A stretch of 64,000 bases of DNA from Aselliscus stoliczkanus (Eukaryota > Chordata > Mammalia > Chiroptera > Hipposideridae), in assembly GCA_033961575.1 (NCBI GenBank), contig CM066736.1, forward strand, positions 90,255,352-90,319,351. Direction: 5' to 3'. Positions 23,306 through 36,294 of the stretch are shown here, piece by piece (the first letter of the stretch is position 1; each line of letters starts with the position of its first letter). The notes under the pieces are model-generated. The model had not been told where the DNA came from. It saw nothing but the letters and a program-made list of their open reading frames with translations, and made no database searches. The position numbers and the translations under genes are program-made.

Positions 23306-25534
23306 GCCTGAATGATGACAGCCATACCTGTCCTAGGCAGTTGTGGCACTAGCTTATGAGTCTGACCTCAGCCCTCTCTCACTATTAATCTCCAGGTCCC
23401 ATCCCAGCAGTGCAAATTGCTACCTAAAATCATCCTCTTTGGAAATTTTACCTGTATTTCTTTTTTTTTTAGAATCACAGCCTGGTAATGTCTTAGAGAT
23501 TTCCTCTTCAATTTTCTTATTCCACAAATGAAGAATCCAAGTTCCAGAAAGTGGAAGGGATGTGCCCCTGTCTTCAGAATACACAAAGTATTTACAAGGA
23601 CAGCATGGATGAAACCTCTGCCCCACTTCTAGGTATATCTTTCTTTTCTTGGTTTGGATTAAATCCTTCTGGTAATAAAATATATACTCATTCATTTATT
23701 TTTCTTAATTTAGTCACATAACGAAATAAATGATATTAAAAATAGAATAAATATGAATCAAGACTGTCCTGTGAAACAGTTACCTTGTTGTTTTGGGGGG
23801 ATCCACAGATGGAAACATGTAGAGATCTTTCAATGTTGTAAGAAATAAAAATAAGTGAAAAATCAACTGCAACCCAAAGTCATTAGCAACAGTGAGAGAG
23901 GCAATGTTTTCAAAGACTCACCAGGGACATATAATTTGTTTCTTCCTAGGCTGATCTGGGAAATTGAATGACAGGATCAAGAAGCTTCTCTGTGACTTAA
24001 AAGAAGGGATAGGAAAGTGGAAAGGGGTTCCACCCTTGGTTCATATTATTATTATTTTTTCCTTAGGCCACTAAGAATGCTGTGTGCATAATCATTTCTT
24101 TAATTCAAATTCATCACCCTTAATTCCATTTTCTCTATATATTTTGTTTGTTTAACCCTTCTTTTGCTAAAATTTACTCTTCTATCTCTACAGCTTTTCC
24201 AATGCCCACCCCCCACCCCCAACACACACAAGCCCTGTTGAGCTCTTTTTCCCCATGTAATAAATTCTGTTAACTACTCAGGCTAGGGGAAAAATTCTGA
24301 AGCGTTGAATTCTGCTCCTTGCTTTTAAATGATGCAATGAAATTATGAAAAGCAGCAAGTAGTTCTGAGCTCAGCATAGGATCTCCAAGTTCCCTGAGGG
24401 TCCTACTAGTTATTTTCTGTATTTTTTTATCATCTCTACTTCCTGCATCTTTTCCCCGTCCTGAATTTCCGTTTCCTTTTAGTAAGGAAAGGACCATACA
24501 TTTTTTCACTTTCCATGTGTCTCCTAACTTAGAACTCTGATTCAAGTGCCCCATGTCTAGAATCACCTTTCTCTCTCTTCTGCCATCACTGGCAACAAAC
24601 ATGTAACAGAAATCTCTTATCTTTTCAGCTCTAACGCTGTGAAACTCCAACTACAAAAACATTTTTAGGCGAACCAGAAGAAAAGGACTTTCCTATTTCT
24701 AGTTGTTCCAATTAAATTCATAAAAATCCTACTTCCATTCCTCCATTCCCCCAAATACTTTTTCCATTATTGTTAGATAAATAATAATTCCTCACCTCTT
24801 TTACCTCTCCCAAGCCTCAGCAAGTATTTGTGAACAAACTCACTCTGGTTATTCTAAAAAATGTGGGAAAGGCTTGATTCTTGTCTCGCTATCTGGAAAT
24901 TAGGTCAGAATTATATTCCCATAAAAGATTATAGGTATAAAGGGATAGAATTTAAACATTTTCTATTTATATGCATTCTTCCTTAACACCCTGAAGCCAA
25001 GATCTTACCATTGGACTAATCCTGGGAGAAGATTCCACATATTGACTTTTAGAAAAAGAGGTCTTTGAAATATTTTAAATGTTAAAAATAACAACAACAA
25101 AACCCCATTAGGTTTAACCTTTAGATTTTGAGTTTTGTTTCATTAAATTTAAACCTCTGTTAGCTTTATCATTGTTTTACATTCAGATTGTTTTCAAAAC
25201 CATATTTCACACTCCTGATATCAGATATGTATGTAAAAGAAGGTCTTCAAGGGAAAGTTTGGACATATCTTTTGCAAGAATTCTGTGTCATGAAAAATTC
25301 ACAGACCTTACTAAATAATAGTAAAGAATATTTACTATATTTTCCTGTAAATAGCCACTTTCAAGGGTTTACTCTTATTTCCTATATGTACAATCTTGGT
25401 TACCTCAGTTTAGCATTCTTTCAAAAATTAAATAAAATTAATAAAATTAAATGAAATAAAATTGCTCCCAAAAAACCCCAGAACTCATAGAAACAAAGAA
25501 TATAAACAGAGTGGTTTAGAAAGAGGACAGTTTA

Positions 25535-25648
25535 GGGCTGGCCGAGTGGTGCGGTGGTTAAGTGCTGGCTTGGGAAGCTGGCGGCCCTGATTCGGGTCCC
25601 GCATGTGAGGGCCAGTGACACTGCCCTCAAAAAATAAAAAATAAAAAT
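25535..25648 (+). mobile_element. short tRNA-derived SINE
   Basis: A tRNA-like head ending in gccctc is followed by an A-rich tail. The TSD aggacagttta occurs at 25524-25534 and 25649-25659. Confidence 0.85.
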
Positions 25649-26184
25649 AGGACAGTTTAAATCATTTTTTAAATTCATATTTCTCTGTAAAAAGCAATAA
25701 ATTCAGAATAGCCATAACTTTTATAAAGTCTATTCTAATTATTACGAAACAATTAATGTCTCAGTCTATAATTTCCACATTAATATTTCCTCCATTGGTC
25801 TCTGTTTTTTATTCAGAATAAGCTCTTTGTTTTTCTTTTCTTACTAAGTGGGCCATTATGTTGATTTACGGAGAGCAAACGGGCAGTCTTTCCCAAGTTA
25901 CATTTGAAACTGTACATGTTTAGAGGTAGAAGCTTGCTTCAGTATGGGCATCCTTTACAAATATGTAAAGCATTAATTCATAAGACCAAACCTCCAGAGT
26001 ACTGCTCTGAGGCTAAAGAGGTGGATAATATAGAATACTATGCTAAATTCCCTTGACATTAAATTAAATTATTTTATTTTGAACTATTTGTAGATTCTAA
26101 CCCACAGTATTATAATAGTTTGTTCTCTTTCTCTCTCCTCCCCTTCCCTCCCCTTCCTTTCCCTCTTCCTTTCCTCTCCTCTCC

Positions 26185-26187
<3 letters not shown>

Positions 26188-26243
<56 letters not shown>

Positions 26244-26254
26244 TCTCTCTCTCT
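26188..26254. repeat. (CT)n microsatellite
   Basis: A nearly pure CT run of about 67 bases, preceded by a longer pyrimidine tract from about 26125. Confidence 0.95.
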
Positions 26255-28095
26255 GCTCCCTCTTTCCATCTTTCTTCTCTCACACACATACCCTATTTTC
26301 ATTCAAACATATTGAATGTAAAGCAACATAAAAGGGAAGAAGTAGAAATAACCATGGAGTGAATTACCAAATAAAATCTTAAAGGATTAATTCTATTCCT
26401 AGACTTTTACAGAAGCTCTGCTCTAACAAAGAATGAGACTATAATAACCTACTAAATCTCTTTCTATCCCTCAACCTCCTCATTCCCTACGTGAGTAGTG
26501 CTCACTCGCCTGGTATATAGTAATTGTGCTTGATGCAAGTCCCCCATCTATTCTCTTGAATTCTTAAGTATTGGAATTTTTAGGCCCAAATTCTTATCTG
26601 GATTCATTGGCTAGCTCTAGAGGTGACAAAATGATGGAATAAAGGAGAGTAGAGAAAGCCTTATATATATTTCGTTCATCATTTGGAGGAAGAAGGGTAC
26701 TTTGTTTCCTCCTTTCCAGACCATGAAACACACAATACCTCTTAACCTCTTTTAAATACTTTGAAAGTCTCTTCCTCTCTGAATATCTGATTTTTATGAA
26801 GACATTTCTGTGGTCAGAAGTGTGAAATCAATCTCCCTAACATTTCCCTGAGGTGTCTCTGCTTCTGGGATATAAGCCTGTAATTCTTAAAGATCCAAAT
26901 CAGATATAAAGAGTTCTCAGTGTCTACTGTGTACAATAAAGAAAAAAACGAATATAAAAAGTCTTTGCCCTCAGGCAATTAAAAAATGTAGTGGTGAAAC
27001 CATAAATTGTAGTGCATTGTCTATATCCTGGTAATATAGACAGAGTTTTTATGAAAACATTGTCATACAGAAGGAAGCAACAGGTTCTGTTTACGATAGT
27101 CAAGTCTAAAATTAATTAACAGGAACATGATATAAAGAAATGCATGCAAGTTAGAATCTTCTAGAAATCCTTCAAAGATATTTTACTATCTATAATCAGA
27201 AAGAAAATGTCTGATCAGTACTTTACTTTCCTATGTGCTTCCTCATTGTATATTATAGCATTAGTACCCAAGGAATTCTGTGCAATGATCAGAATTGTCC
27301 TTTGGTCCCAGGAGTTCTAAAACAAGGAATAATTATCCATTCATTCACTTATTTCATTTAATAAATATTTGCTTATTTCTATATAGAAACTTAAGGTACA
27401 GTAGTCATATAGTATAGTGTAAAATAGGCAGAAATGTTTACACAGCATGGAAAATGAGTGTAAAGAATAAGAAGAAATGTGAAAAATGGGGAGGGGATGG
27501 AAAGATTTTCTTAGGCAATATTGGAAAGTTCATTGAATCCAGGGTCAACAAAAGGTTACCAGTGACATTCAAGCATTAAACTTTGCCTGAAGGGGAGGGG
27601 GCAGGAACTAGTTTTGGAGATGTTTTGGGGCAAGTGAGAGAAGGAGGTTATTCCTTAGAGCAGGAACACTTGATGGAGTATAGTATTATGGGCTACAATG
27701 TGCAGGCAAGGAAAGAAGAAAAAAACAAAACATAACAGAGTCTTGAACAACCATTATGTCTCTAATTGAGCACATTATATTTTGAGTAATTGTAGAGAAT
27801 GTATCATAGCATTAGACTGCAGTCCATATCATTGGTTTGAGGTCCCCCCAGAACCCCTGTTATACCTGTATTGTCTCTATATTTCAACCGTTATTGACAA
27901 TGCCTGTACTTTGGAGGTAGACGTATCATCCATTAGTGAATGTGTTTGACTCCCTTCCTTTTCTCATTTCCCTTGACCTCTTTCTATAAGGCACAAAAGC
28001 TCTGTAAGTGCAGGTCCTCAGGGAATTTCCCATAATCGCAGAGGAAAAAAATAATAAAATAAGTGAAATGAATCAAGAAGTTGAGCTGAAAGTTC

Positions 28096-28101
28096 TTTAT
28101 T
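28096..28101 (-). terminator. HBD: HBD-position gene poly(A) signal
   Basis: AATAAA on the minus strand, about 106 bases past the stop. The sequence context (agttctttattaggcag) parallels the HBB signal, but the remaining 3'UTR differs. Confidence 0.85.
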
Positions 28102-28206
28102 AGGCAGAAGCCATACCCTTGAGGGTGGGCATTATTTCCCCAACTTCAGAAGATGGAATCTAGGGAAATAGTGTCTTCCAATAGTAACCAGGAAATGGAC
28201 AGGATC

Positions 28207-29729
28207 TCAGTGGTACTTGTGAGCCAGGGCAGTGGCCACACCAGCCACCACCTTCTGGTAGGCAGCCTGCACCTGTGGGGTGAAATCCTTGCCAAAGTTG
28301 CGAGCCAGCACACACACCAGCACGTTGCCCAGGAGCTGTATAAAAGAGACAAGGGACATGGTCACGGTTAGCAGCCAGGCCCAGGTTGGACTCAGAGTAT
28401 TCCAGCCTCATCCCAACCTGTGCCCTTAGAACATAAGCAGTTGCCCAGGAGTTGCAAGAAGGGGCAGATAAACATATACACATGATTAACAGAGAAATCA
28501 AGCTTGGCTTCTGAGAAAGGGAGTCAACAATCATTTTTTTCTGCCAATACTTGAGCCCAAATTGATCCTCAGGTTATCCCCACCAGCATAATTGAGTAAA
28601 TACATATGCATTTGTGTTATATATAATTGTATTATATATAACGCATCTGTACTATATATATAAATGTATTATATATAATACAAATGCATAAAAAATGTAT
28701 ATATACTATATATTTGTATATTTATCATAAAATATATACTAATTATTTATTAGTTAATGAGATTATGTACTAACAGCAACTATTGCTGATGTGCTTCCTA
28801 TTTCTGGTCTTTTCATGCTCAGATACTCCCTTTCCTTTCCTTTTCATTTAGTCTTGACTATATAAAGTTTTGATTATTTTTCAGTTTTGAAATTAGTTGG
28901 AGCCTCTAGAATAATATCTTGTGATCTCTTTTGTGAGACACATTCAATCCCTATATGGAGGATTATTCTAAGTGTAGAAGTAGCAGGTGAGAGCTGGTAT
29001 GTGTAATTTTGATACTGGGTAGGGAAAAGGAAATTAGGGGGAAAAGAGAGAGAAGTAAAAGATAAGACACTAAGTAAACAGCTTGATTTAAAAAGCAAAG
29101 TTGTGAAAAAGGAAACAATATGGAATGTTGAAAGAAAAAATAGAAAACCATATACATTTTGAAAAGCATTAAATGATGACATATAATAAAGTAAAAAGGA
29201 ACATTAAGGAAAAACATATAGGTGAAAAAACCAGAGTGAAAGACTAGAAAGTGAAAAGAAAATAGTGGAATATTGAGACTCACCCTGAAGTTCTCAGGAT
29301 CCACGTGCAGTTTGTCACAGTGCAGCTCACTCAGCTTAGCAAAGGTGCCCTTGAGGTTGTCAAGATTCTGTATACCCTGACTGAAGGAGTCCAGCACTTT
29401 CTTGCCATGGGCCTTCACCTTAGCGTTGCCCATAACAGCAGAAGCAGAGGACAGGTCGCCGAAGGAGTCGAAGAACCTCTGAGTCCAGGGGTAGACCACC
29501 AGCAGCCTAAGGGGTGAACACACACAGAGAATGGCAGGAGTCAGTGCCTGGCAGAAACCCAGGGGGCCACTCTGTCCCCACACACCCAGCTGCCATACAC
29601 TCTTCTTACAAGCCTGCTTCGTAACCTAGATACCAACCTGCCCAGGGCCTCACCACCAACATCTTCCACGTTCACCTTGCCCCACAGGCCGGTGACGACA
29701 CCCTTCTCTTCACCACTCAGATGCACCAT
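28207..29729 (-). CDS. HBD: adult beta-like globin in delta position
   Basis: Coding exons are 29638-29729 (92 bp), 29284-29506 (223 bp) and 28207-28335 (129 bp, stop TGA), giving 147 codons with canonical splice sites. Intron 1 is 131 bp and intron 2 is 948 bp. The predicted protein is identical to that of HBB, with distal and proximal His, Cys93, Lys82 and His143 intact. From the CCAAT box through exon 2 it differs from HBB at only a handful of bases. Intron 2 and the 3'UTR are unrelated or strongly diverged, and exon 3 has five silent or stop-codon differences. The delta name comes from position (5' adult gene) and from the divergent intron 2. The gene is chimeric, converted in its 5' part by the beta gene. 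With an intact TATA but no CACCC box it may be expressed less than HBB (inference). Confidence 0.93.
28600..28745. repeat. AT-rich tract in delta intron 2
   Basis: An alternating TATA-rich low-complexity tract inside intron 2 of the delta-position gene, with several inverted copies of tatatataa-like units. It accounts for part of the larger size of this intron relative to HBB. Confidence 0.8.
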
Positions 29730-29780
29730 GATGTCTGTTTGTGTGATTGCTAATGAACACGGTTGTGTCAGAAGCAAGCG

Positions 29781-29884
29781 TAAGCAGCAGCTGGCTCTGC
29801 TTTTTCTTTTTATGCCCAGCCCTGGTCCCTGCCCTCCCTGCTCCTGTGAGCAGATTGGCCCAGGATATCACGAAAGTTCATTGG
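29781..29884 (-). promoter_or_regulatory. HBD: delta-position promoter, CACCC box absent
   Basis: On the minus strand: a TATA-type CATAAAAAG box within about 29805-29815, CCAAT at 29854-29858 and a second CCAAT at 29880-29884. Homology to the HBB promoter stops at 29864, immediately upstream of the first CCAAT, so neither CACCC box is present. This parallels human HBD, whose weak promoter also lacks the CACCC element (established knowledge). Confidence 0.75.
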
Positions 29885-30232
29885 TTTGTGAGATGTAATA
29901 TGCACCCTCATTCTCAGCTCCCTTTAACTGGCCTTGAGATCAGCTGTTGTAGGTCTTAAGTATCTGGACTCTGAAACTTTGCCCTTCCTCTATTTATTTC
30001 CTGGCCTCATCTCCTTCAATGGTTGCTTCTACAAATATACTCCTAGTCTCATTTATGCATATATGTTTTAGCCTGATATTGTGTAATGTTTCTTAGAGTT
30101 TAACTCATCCAATTTTTTCATTTTTTAGATAAGAAAACAGTCCTAGAAAGCAGAATGTTTATCAAGTAGACTCTATAGGGAGCTTCTCTTTATAACTAGA
30201 GTTATTTACAAGTGGTTGGAATACATAAATAT

Positions 30233-30247
30233 TTTGCCATAATTTTA
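30233..30247 (-). repeat. 3' target-site duplication of the long L1
   Basis: tttgccataatttta (plus strand) is repeated exactly at 38296-38310. Read on the L1 sense strand the 5' copy is preceded by CT, giving CT/AAAA, a good match to the L1 endonuclease nick site. Confidence 0.8.
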
Positions 30248-30559
30248 TTTTTTTATTTTTTTTTATTTTTAAAAACTTGTTTTATTTTTACATTGTATAC
30301 CTTTTCCTTTTATTATAAAACAGACCTAAAGCAGTTGTTTTTTACTTTAGAATATTAAAAAATAAAATATATTTTCATACCTGAATACATACCCAATCAG
30401 ATAGTAAATTTACTATTTACTTCCTTCATATACTTGTCTTACTACATCATAATCTGGCTTATTTTCTGATGATGCCAAAGCCATATGAAATGTAACTTAT
30501 TTTTGTTCCTTTTTCTGATATATCCAGGCAGAATTATTTACTCTTAAAATTGTGCTCAC

Positions 30560-31225
30560 ATAAGGACATTAAAAAAACTTCAAATATAACTTACAATAAT
30601 AAAATTCATTCTATTAAAGTATACAATTCAGTATGCTTTATTATATACTTTAGTAAACTACTTCAATAGCTTTTACTATGTTCACAAAGTTGGGCAACCA
30701 TCACCACTATATGAATTCCAGAACAATTTCATCATCTCAAAATGGAATCCTGTACCTATTAGCAGGCATACTTCATTCCCTGCTTTTCCAGAGCCTAGCA
30801 ATTATCTACTTTCTATCTCTATGGATTTGCCTATTATGGACAATTCATATAAATAAAACCATACAATTTGTGGTCTTTTACGTCTGGATTCTTTTACTTA
30901 ACATAATGTTATCCATATCTATCCATTTTATGTTGTAGTATCTACTATTACTTCCTTCCTTTATGTATAGCATTCCATTATATAGATTTTGTTTACCCTT
31001 TCATCAGTCAGTGGACATTTGGATTGTTTCATTTTGTCTGAACAGATGTTTTCCATGCTCTTGGGTATATACCTAGAAATGGCTTTGCTGGCTCATATAG
31101 TAATTCTATCTTTAACTTTTGGAAGAACTGCCTGACAGTTATCCAAAGTGGCTGTACCATTTTATATTCTCACCAGTTGTACGCAATGGTTCCAATTTCT
31201 CTACATTTTTGCCAAACTAGTTATT
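30560..31225 (-). repeat. older L1 piece carried in the 3' extension
   Basis: Antisense of an ancient L1 3' region is readable on the plus strand (caaagttgggcaaccatcac, tctatggatttgcctatta, gttatccaaagtggctgtac). It lies between the 3'UTR of the long L1 and its terminal A tail, so it was probably copied along with it. Confidence 0.65.
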
Positions 31226-31753
31226 GTTCGTCTTTTTTATTTTTATTGTTTTTTAAATTTATTATTATTATTATTAGTTACAGATGTACAAAACAATGCA
31301 ATAGTTATCTTTTTCACCCCTTACAAAGAGACTACCCCCACCCCCCACCCCCAATATCATACATATCTATTACAATTCCATTGACTCCCTCCCCACACTA
31401 TATTCCACATCCTATGACTATATATGTGTTAAATTATAGTTGACATGTAATATTATTCAGCGGCAGCTTCAGATGTACAGTGCAGTGGTCAGGCCACTAC
31501 ACCATCCATGAAGTGGTCTCCCTGACAAGACATGAGTCCTTCTGATCCCCTAAGAAACATATTTACAACCTTTTTTATTATATTCCCTAAAATATCTCTT
31601 CTGTCTCTGCAGTAGTATTGTAGTTATCAGTTTATGTAGCCTCGTCCCTTCCCCTTCTCCCTCATGCCCATCCCCATCCCATCTAGCCCTCATCAGATTT
31701 TTCTTTGAGTCTCTAAGACTATTTCTGTTTGCACTGCTCGTTTATTCAGTTCT

Positions 31754-34700
31754 TTAGATTCCACATATAAGTGAGATCATATGGTACTTGTCTTTCTCAA
31801 ACTGACTTATTTCAATTAACATAATGTTCTCTAGGTCCATCCATATCGTTCCAAATGGTATGATTTCATTCTTCTTTATAGCTGAGTAATACTCCATTGT
31901 GTAAATGTACCACAGTTTCTTAATCCAGTGTTCTACCGATGGGCATTTCGATTGTTTCCAAGTCTTGGTTATTGTAAATAGCACTGCAATGAACATAGGG
32001 GTGCATATATTTTTTCAAATTACTATCTTGGGTTTTTCAGAATAAATGCCTAGGAGTGGATTTGCTGGGTCAAAAGGTAGTTCCATTTCCAGTTTTTTGA
32101 AATACCTCCATATTGACTTTTATAGTGGCTGCACGAGTCTACAATCCCCCCAACAAACAGTGCAGCAAGGTTCCTTTTTCCCCACAGTCGCGCCAGCACT
32201 TATTGTATGTTGATTTATTGATGATAGCCATTCTGACTGGAGTGAGGTGGTATCTCATTGTGGTTTTTATTTGTATTTCCCTAATGATCAGTGAGGTTGA
32301 ACATTTTTTCATATGCCTGTTGGCCATCTGCATGTACTTTTTAGAGATATGTCTATTCATTTCCTCTGCCCATTTTTTAATTGTGTTGTTTGTTTTTTTG
32401 GTGTTGAGTTGCATGAGTGTTTTATAAATTTTGGATATTAACCCCTTATCAGATATATCGTTCACAAATATATTCTCCCATTCAGTAGGCTTCCTTTTTG
32501 TTTTATTGATGGTTTCCTTTGTTGTGAAAAAACTTTTAAGTTTGATATAATCCCTTATGTTCATTTTTTCTTTTACTTCACTTACCGATGGGGATGTCTG
32601 CAAATTTACTCCCTATATTTTCTTCAAGGAGTTTTATGGTTTCAGGTCTTACATTTAAGTCTTTAATCCATTTTGAATTTGTTCTTGAATATGGCGTAAG
32701 GAGGAGGTCCAGTTTCATTTTTTGCATGTGTCAGTCCAAATTTCCCAGCACCATTTATTAAATAGACTATCTTTACCCCAGTGTAAATTCTTGCTTCCAT
32801 TGTCATAGATTAACTGTCCATATATACATGGATTTATTTCTGGGGTCTCTGTTCTGTTCCACCGATCTATGTGCCTGTTTTTATGCCAGTACCATACTGT
32901 TTTGATTACTGTAGCCTTGTAGTATGTTTTGATGTCTGGTAGCATGATACCCCGACTTTGTTCTTATTTCTCAGGATTGTCAAGGCTGTTCGGGGTCTTT
33001 TATGGTTCCATATAAACTTTAGGATTACATTTTCTATTTCTGTGAAAAATGCCTTTGGTGGTTTGATAGGAATTGCATTGAATCTATATATTGCTTTAGG
33101 CAGTATGGACATTTTAACTATATTAATTCTTCCTATTCATTAGCATGGTAGGTGTTTCCATTTATTTGTATCTTGCTTGATTTCTTTCTTCAGTGTCTTA
33201 TAATTTTTTGAGTACAGATCTTTTACTTCTTTGGTTAAATTTATTCCAAAATATTTTATAGTTCTTGAAGCAATTGTAAATGGGACAGTTTTCTTAATTT
33301 CTCCTTCTGTTAGTTTATTATTGGTACACGCAAATGCAACTGATTTCTGAACATTGATTTTGTGTCCTGCTACCTTACTGAATTCGTCTATGAGTTCCAA
33401 TAGTTTTTTGATGGAGTCTTTGGGGTTCTCTATATATAGTATCATGTCATCTGCATACAATGACAATTTTACTTCTTCCTTGACAATTTGGATGCCTTTT
33501 ATTTCTTTTTGTTGTCTGATTGCTGTGGCTAGAACTTCCAGAACTATGTTGAATAAATGAGGAGAAAGTGGATAGCCTTGCCTTGTTCCTGATCTTAAGG
33601 GGAATGGTTTTAGCTTTTCCCCATTGAGTATGATGTTAGCCTAGGTTTATCATGGCCTTTATAATGTTGAGATATGATAACTGTATTCCCACTTTGCTAA
33701 GGGTTTTTGACATAAATGACTGTTGGATTTTGTTAAATGCTTTCTGTGCATCTATTGATATGACCATATGATTTTTATTCTTCATTTTGTTGAAGTGGTG
33801 TATCACATTAATTGATTTATGGATGTTGAAACAGCCTTGCATACTAGAGATGAAACCCACTATCATGATGTATGATCTTTTTAATATATTGCTGAATTCT
33901 GTTTCCTAATATTTTATTGAGAATTATTACATCTATGTTCATCAATGATATTGTCCTATAGTTTGCCTTTTTTGAACTGTCTTTATCTGGTTTTGGAATC
34001 AGGGTGATAGTGGCTTCATAAAAAGAATTTGGGAGCCTTCCCTCCTGAATTTTTTGGAATAGTTTGAGAAGAATAGGCGATAGTTCTTTTTTGAATGTTT
34101 GATAAAATTCACTTGTGAAGCCATCTGGTCCAGGGCTTTTGTTTGTTGGGAGCTTGTCGATTACTGATTCAATTTCCTTGGTAGTAATCAGACTATTTAG
34201 ATTTTCCGTTTCTTCTCGAGTTAACTTTGGAAGGTTGCTTCTAGAAAATTATCCATTTCTTCCAGATTGTCAGATTTGTTGCCATATAGTTGCTCATAGT
34301 AATTTCTTAAAAGTTTTTGTATTTCTGTGATGTCTGTAGTCATTTCACCTCTTTCATTCCTGATTTTACTAATTTGAGTCCTCTCTCTCTTTTTTTTGAT
34401 GAGCCTGGCTAGAGGTTTGTCAATTTTGTTTATCTTCTCAAAAAACCAGCTCTTGGTTTCGTTGATCTTTGGTATTGTTTTTCTGTTCTCTATATCATTT
34501 ATTTCCACTGTAGTTTTTATTTTCTCCTTCCTTGTACTCCCATTTGGCTTCTTTTGCTGTTCTTTTTCCAGTTCCCTGAGGTGTGAGGATAACCCGTTGA
34601 TTTGAGATTTTTCTTTCTTCTTTAGGTAGGCCTGCAGTGCTATGAACTTCCCTATTTGGACTGCTTTTGCTGCATCTCAGAGATTTTGGGTCATGGTGTT

Positions 34701-35534
34701 TTCATTTTCATTTGTCTCGAGGTATCTTTTGATTTCCTCCTTGATCTCATTTGTGACCCACTCATTATTTGGTAGCATATTATTTAGCCTCCATTTATTT
34801 GTCGGCTTCCCAGATTTCTTCTTATAATTTATTTCTGGTTTCATAGCATTGGTCAGAGAAGACACTTGAAATGATTTCAATCTTCTTAAATTTATGAGAC
34901 TTGTTTTGTGGCCTAACATGTGGTCTATCTTAGAAAATGTTCCATGTGCACTTGAAAAGAATGTATGTTCTGTAGCTTTGGGGTGAAATGCTCTGAATAT
35001 ATCAGTTAAATCCAGTTGGTCTAATGTGTCATTTAAGGTCGCTGTTTCTGCATTGATTTTCTGTCTGGAGGATCCGTCCATTGATGACAGCGGAGTGTTG
35101 AAGTCCCCTACTATGCTAGTGTTACTGTTGATCTCTGTCTTTATGTTTGACAATATCTGTTTTATATATTTAGGAGCTCCTATGTTAGGTGCATAGATGT
35201 TTACTAGGGTTATGTCCTTTTGTTGGATCGATCCCTTTATTATTATGAAGTGTCCTTCTTTGTCCTTTGTTATATTCTTCAATTTAAAGTCCATTTTATC
35301 TGATATAAATATCACTACTCCAGCTTTTTTCTCCATTCCAATTGCATGAAAAATTTTACTCCATCCCTTTACTTTCAGCATGAATGAGTCTTTTGATCTA
35401 AGGTGAGTCTCTTGTATACAGCATATGCTGGGGTCTTGCTTTCTTATCCATTCAGCCACCCTATGTCTTTTTATTCGAGCATTTAATTTATTTACATTTA
35501 ATGTGATTATTGTTAGGTATACAATTATTGCCAT
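31754..35534 (-). pseudogene. L1 ORF2 (endonuclease and reverse transcriptase), broken
   Basis: ORF2 encodes the L1 endonuclease/reverse transcriptase. The total span fits about 1260 codons, the family size. An uninterrupted N-terminal piece (35534-34677, 285 aa) holds the AP-type endonuclease, with NVNKLNARIKRHRVAEWI, CIQETHLRSKD and VGDFNTPLS readable. The RT centre with YADD is at the start of 33466-33140 ([14 protein letters not shown]). The C-terminus ends with WYIYTMEYYSAIKKNE at 31996-31754. The frame changes at least three times and stops separate the pieces, so no functional protein can be made. Confidence 0.9.
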
Positions 35535-35586
35535 TTTGTTATTTGTGTTCCTAGCCGTTCTTAGTTAGGTTGTTTTTCTCTTCTAC

Positions 35587-36294
35587 TTAAAGAAGCCCTT
35601 TTAACATTTCCTGAAAAGCTGTCTTGGTGGTAATGAATTCCGTTAACTTATTCTCTTCTGGAAAACTCTTTATCTCTCCTTCAATTTTAAATGATAACCT
35701 TGCTGGATACAGCAATCTCAGTTGTAGGCCTTTATTTTTCATCACTTTGAAAACCTCCTGCCACTCCCTTGTGGCCTGTAGAGTTTCTGTAGAAAAGTCA
35801 GCTGATAATCTTATGGAGGTACCCTTGTAAGTAACTTGCTGCCTTTCCCTTGCTGCTTTAAGGATTCTGTCTTTGTCCTCAACCCTTGCCATTTTCACTA
35901 TAATGTGTCTTGGTGTTGGCCTGTTTGAGATCATCTTGGTTGGAACCCTCCGCACTTCCAGAGCTTGTATTTCACTGTCCTTTGCCAGGTTAGGGAAGTT
36001 TTCAGACATTATTACTTCAAATATGTTCTCAATCCCGTGTCCCCTCTCTTCTCCTTCTGGTATTCCAGTGATCCGAGCGTCGTTGCGTTTGATGTTGTCC
36101 CCCAGCTCTCTTAAACTATTTTCAATGTTTTTCATTCTTTTTTCTTTTTGTTGTTCTGCTTGGGTGATCTCTGCTATCTTGTCTTCTAAGTCACTGATTC
36201 GATTTTCTGCTTCATCCAATCTGCTAGTGATTCCATCAAGTTTGTTATTTAATTCAGTAATTGTGTTCTTAAGTTCTAGCTGGTTGCTTTTCAT
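35587..36294 (-). pseudogene. L1 ORF1 (RNA-binding chaperone), 5'-broken
   Basis: A 235-codon frame carries the coiled coil (LNNKLDGITSRLDEAENRIS), the RRM region (GIPEGEERGHGIENIF, then RHIIVKMA) and the C-terminal domain (YPARLSFKIEGEIKSF) of L1 ORF1p, which coats L1 RNA. The usual protein is about 300-340 residues. The missing N-terminus lies out of frame upstream (36.3-36.5 kb). It ends 52 bases before the ORF2 ATG, normal L1 spacing. Confidence 0.88.

Larger units (their letters stand above)
23306..28090. other. beta-delta intergenic region
   Basis: It separates the two adult globin genes. It contains one short SINE (25535-25648), a CT microsatellite (26188-26254) and otherwise unassigned AT-rich sequence. 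No globin remnant or other gene was seen. Confidence 0.55.

Noticed and set aside
24270..24650. A 126-codon minus-strand frame between the adult globins
   Set aside because: No recognisable domain, no splice or promoter context; consistent with chance.
26084..26362. Arg/Glu-rich and Ser/Leu-rich frames
   Set aside because: They are translations of the CT microsatellite.
28963..29583. A 206-codon open frame through HBD exon 2
   Set aside because: It is exon 2 with read-through into both introns; the splice donor at 29283 and acceptor at 29507 are canonical.
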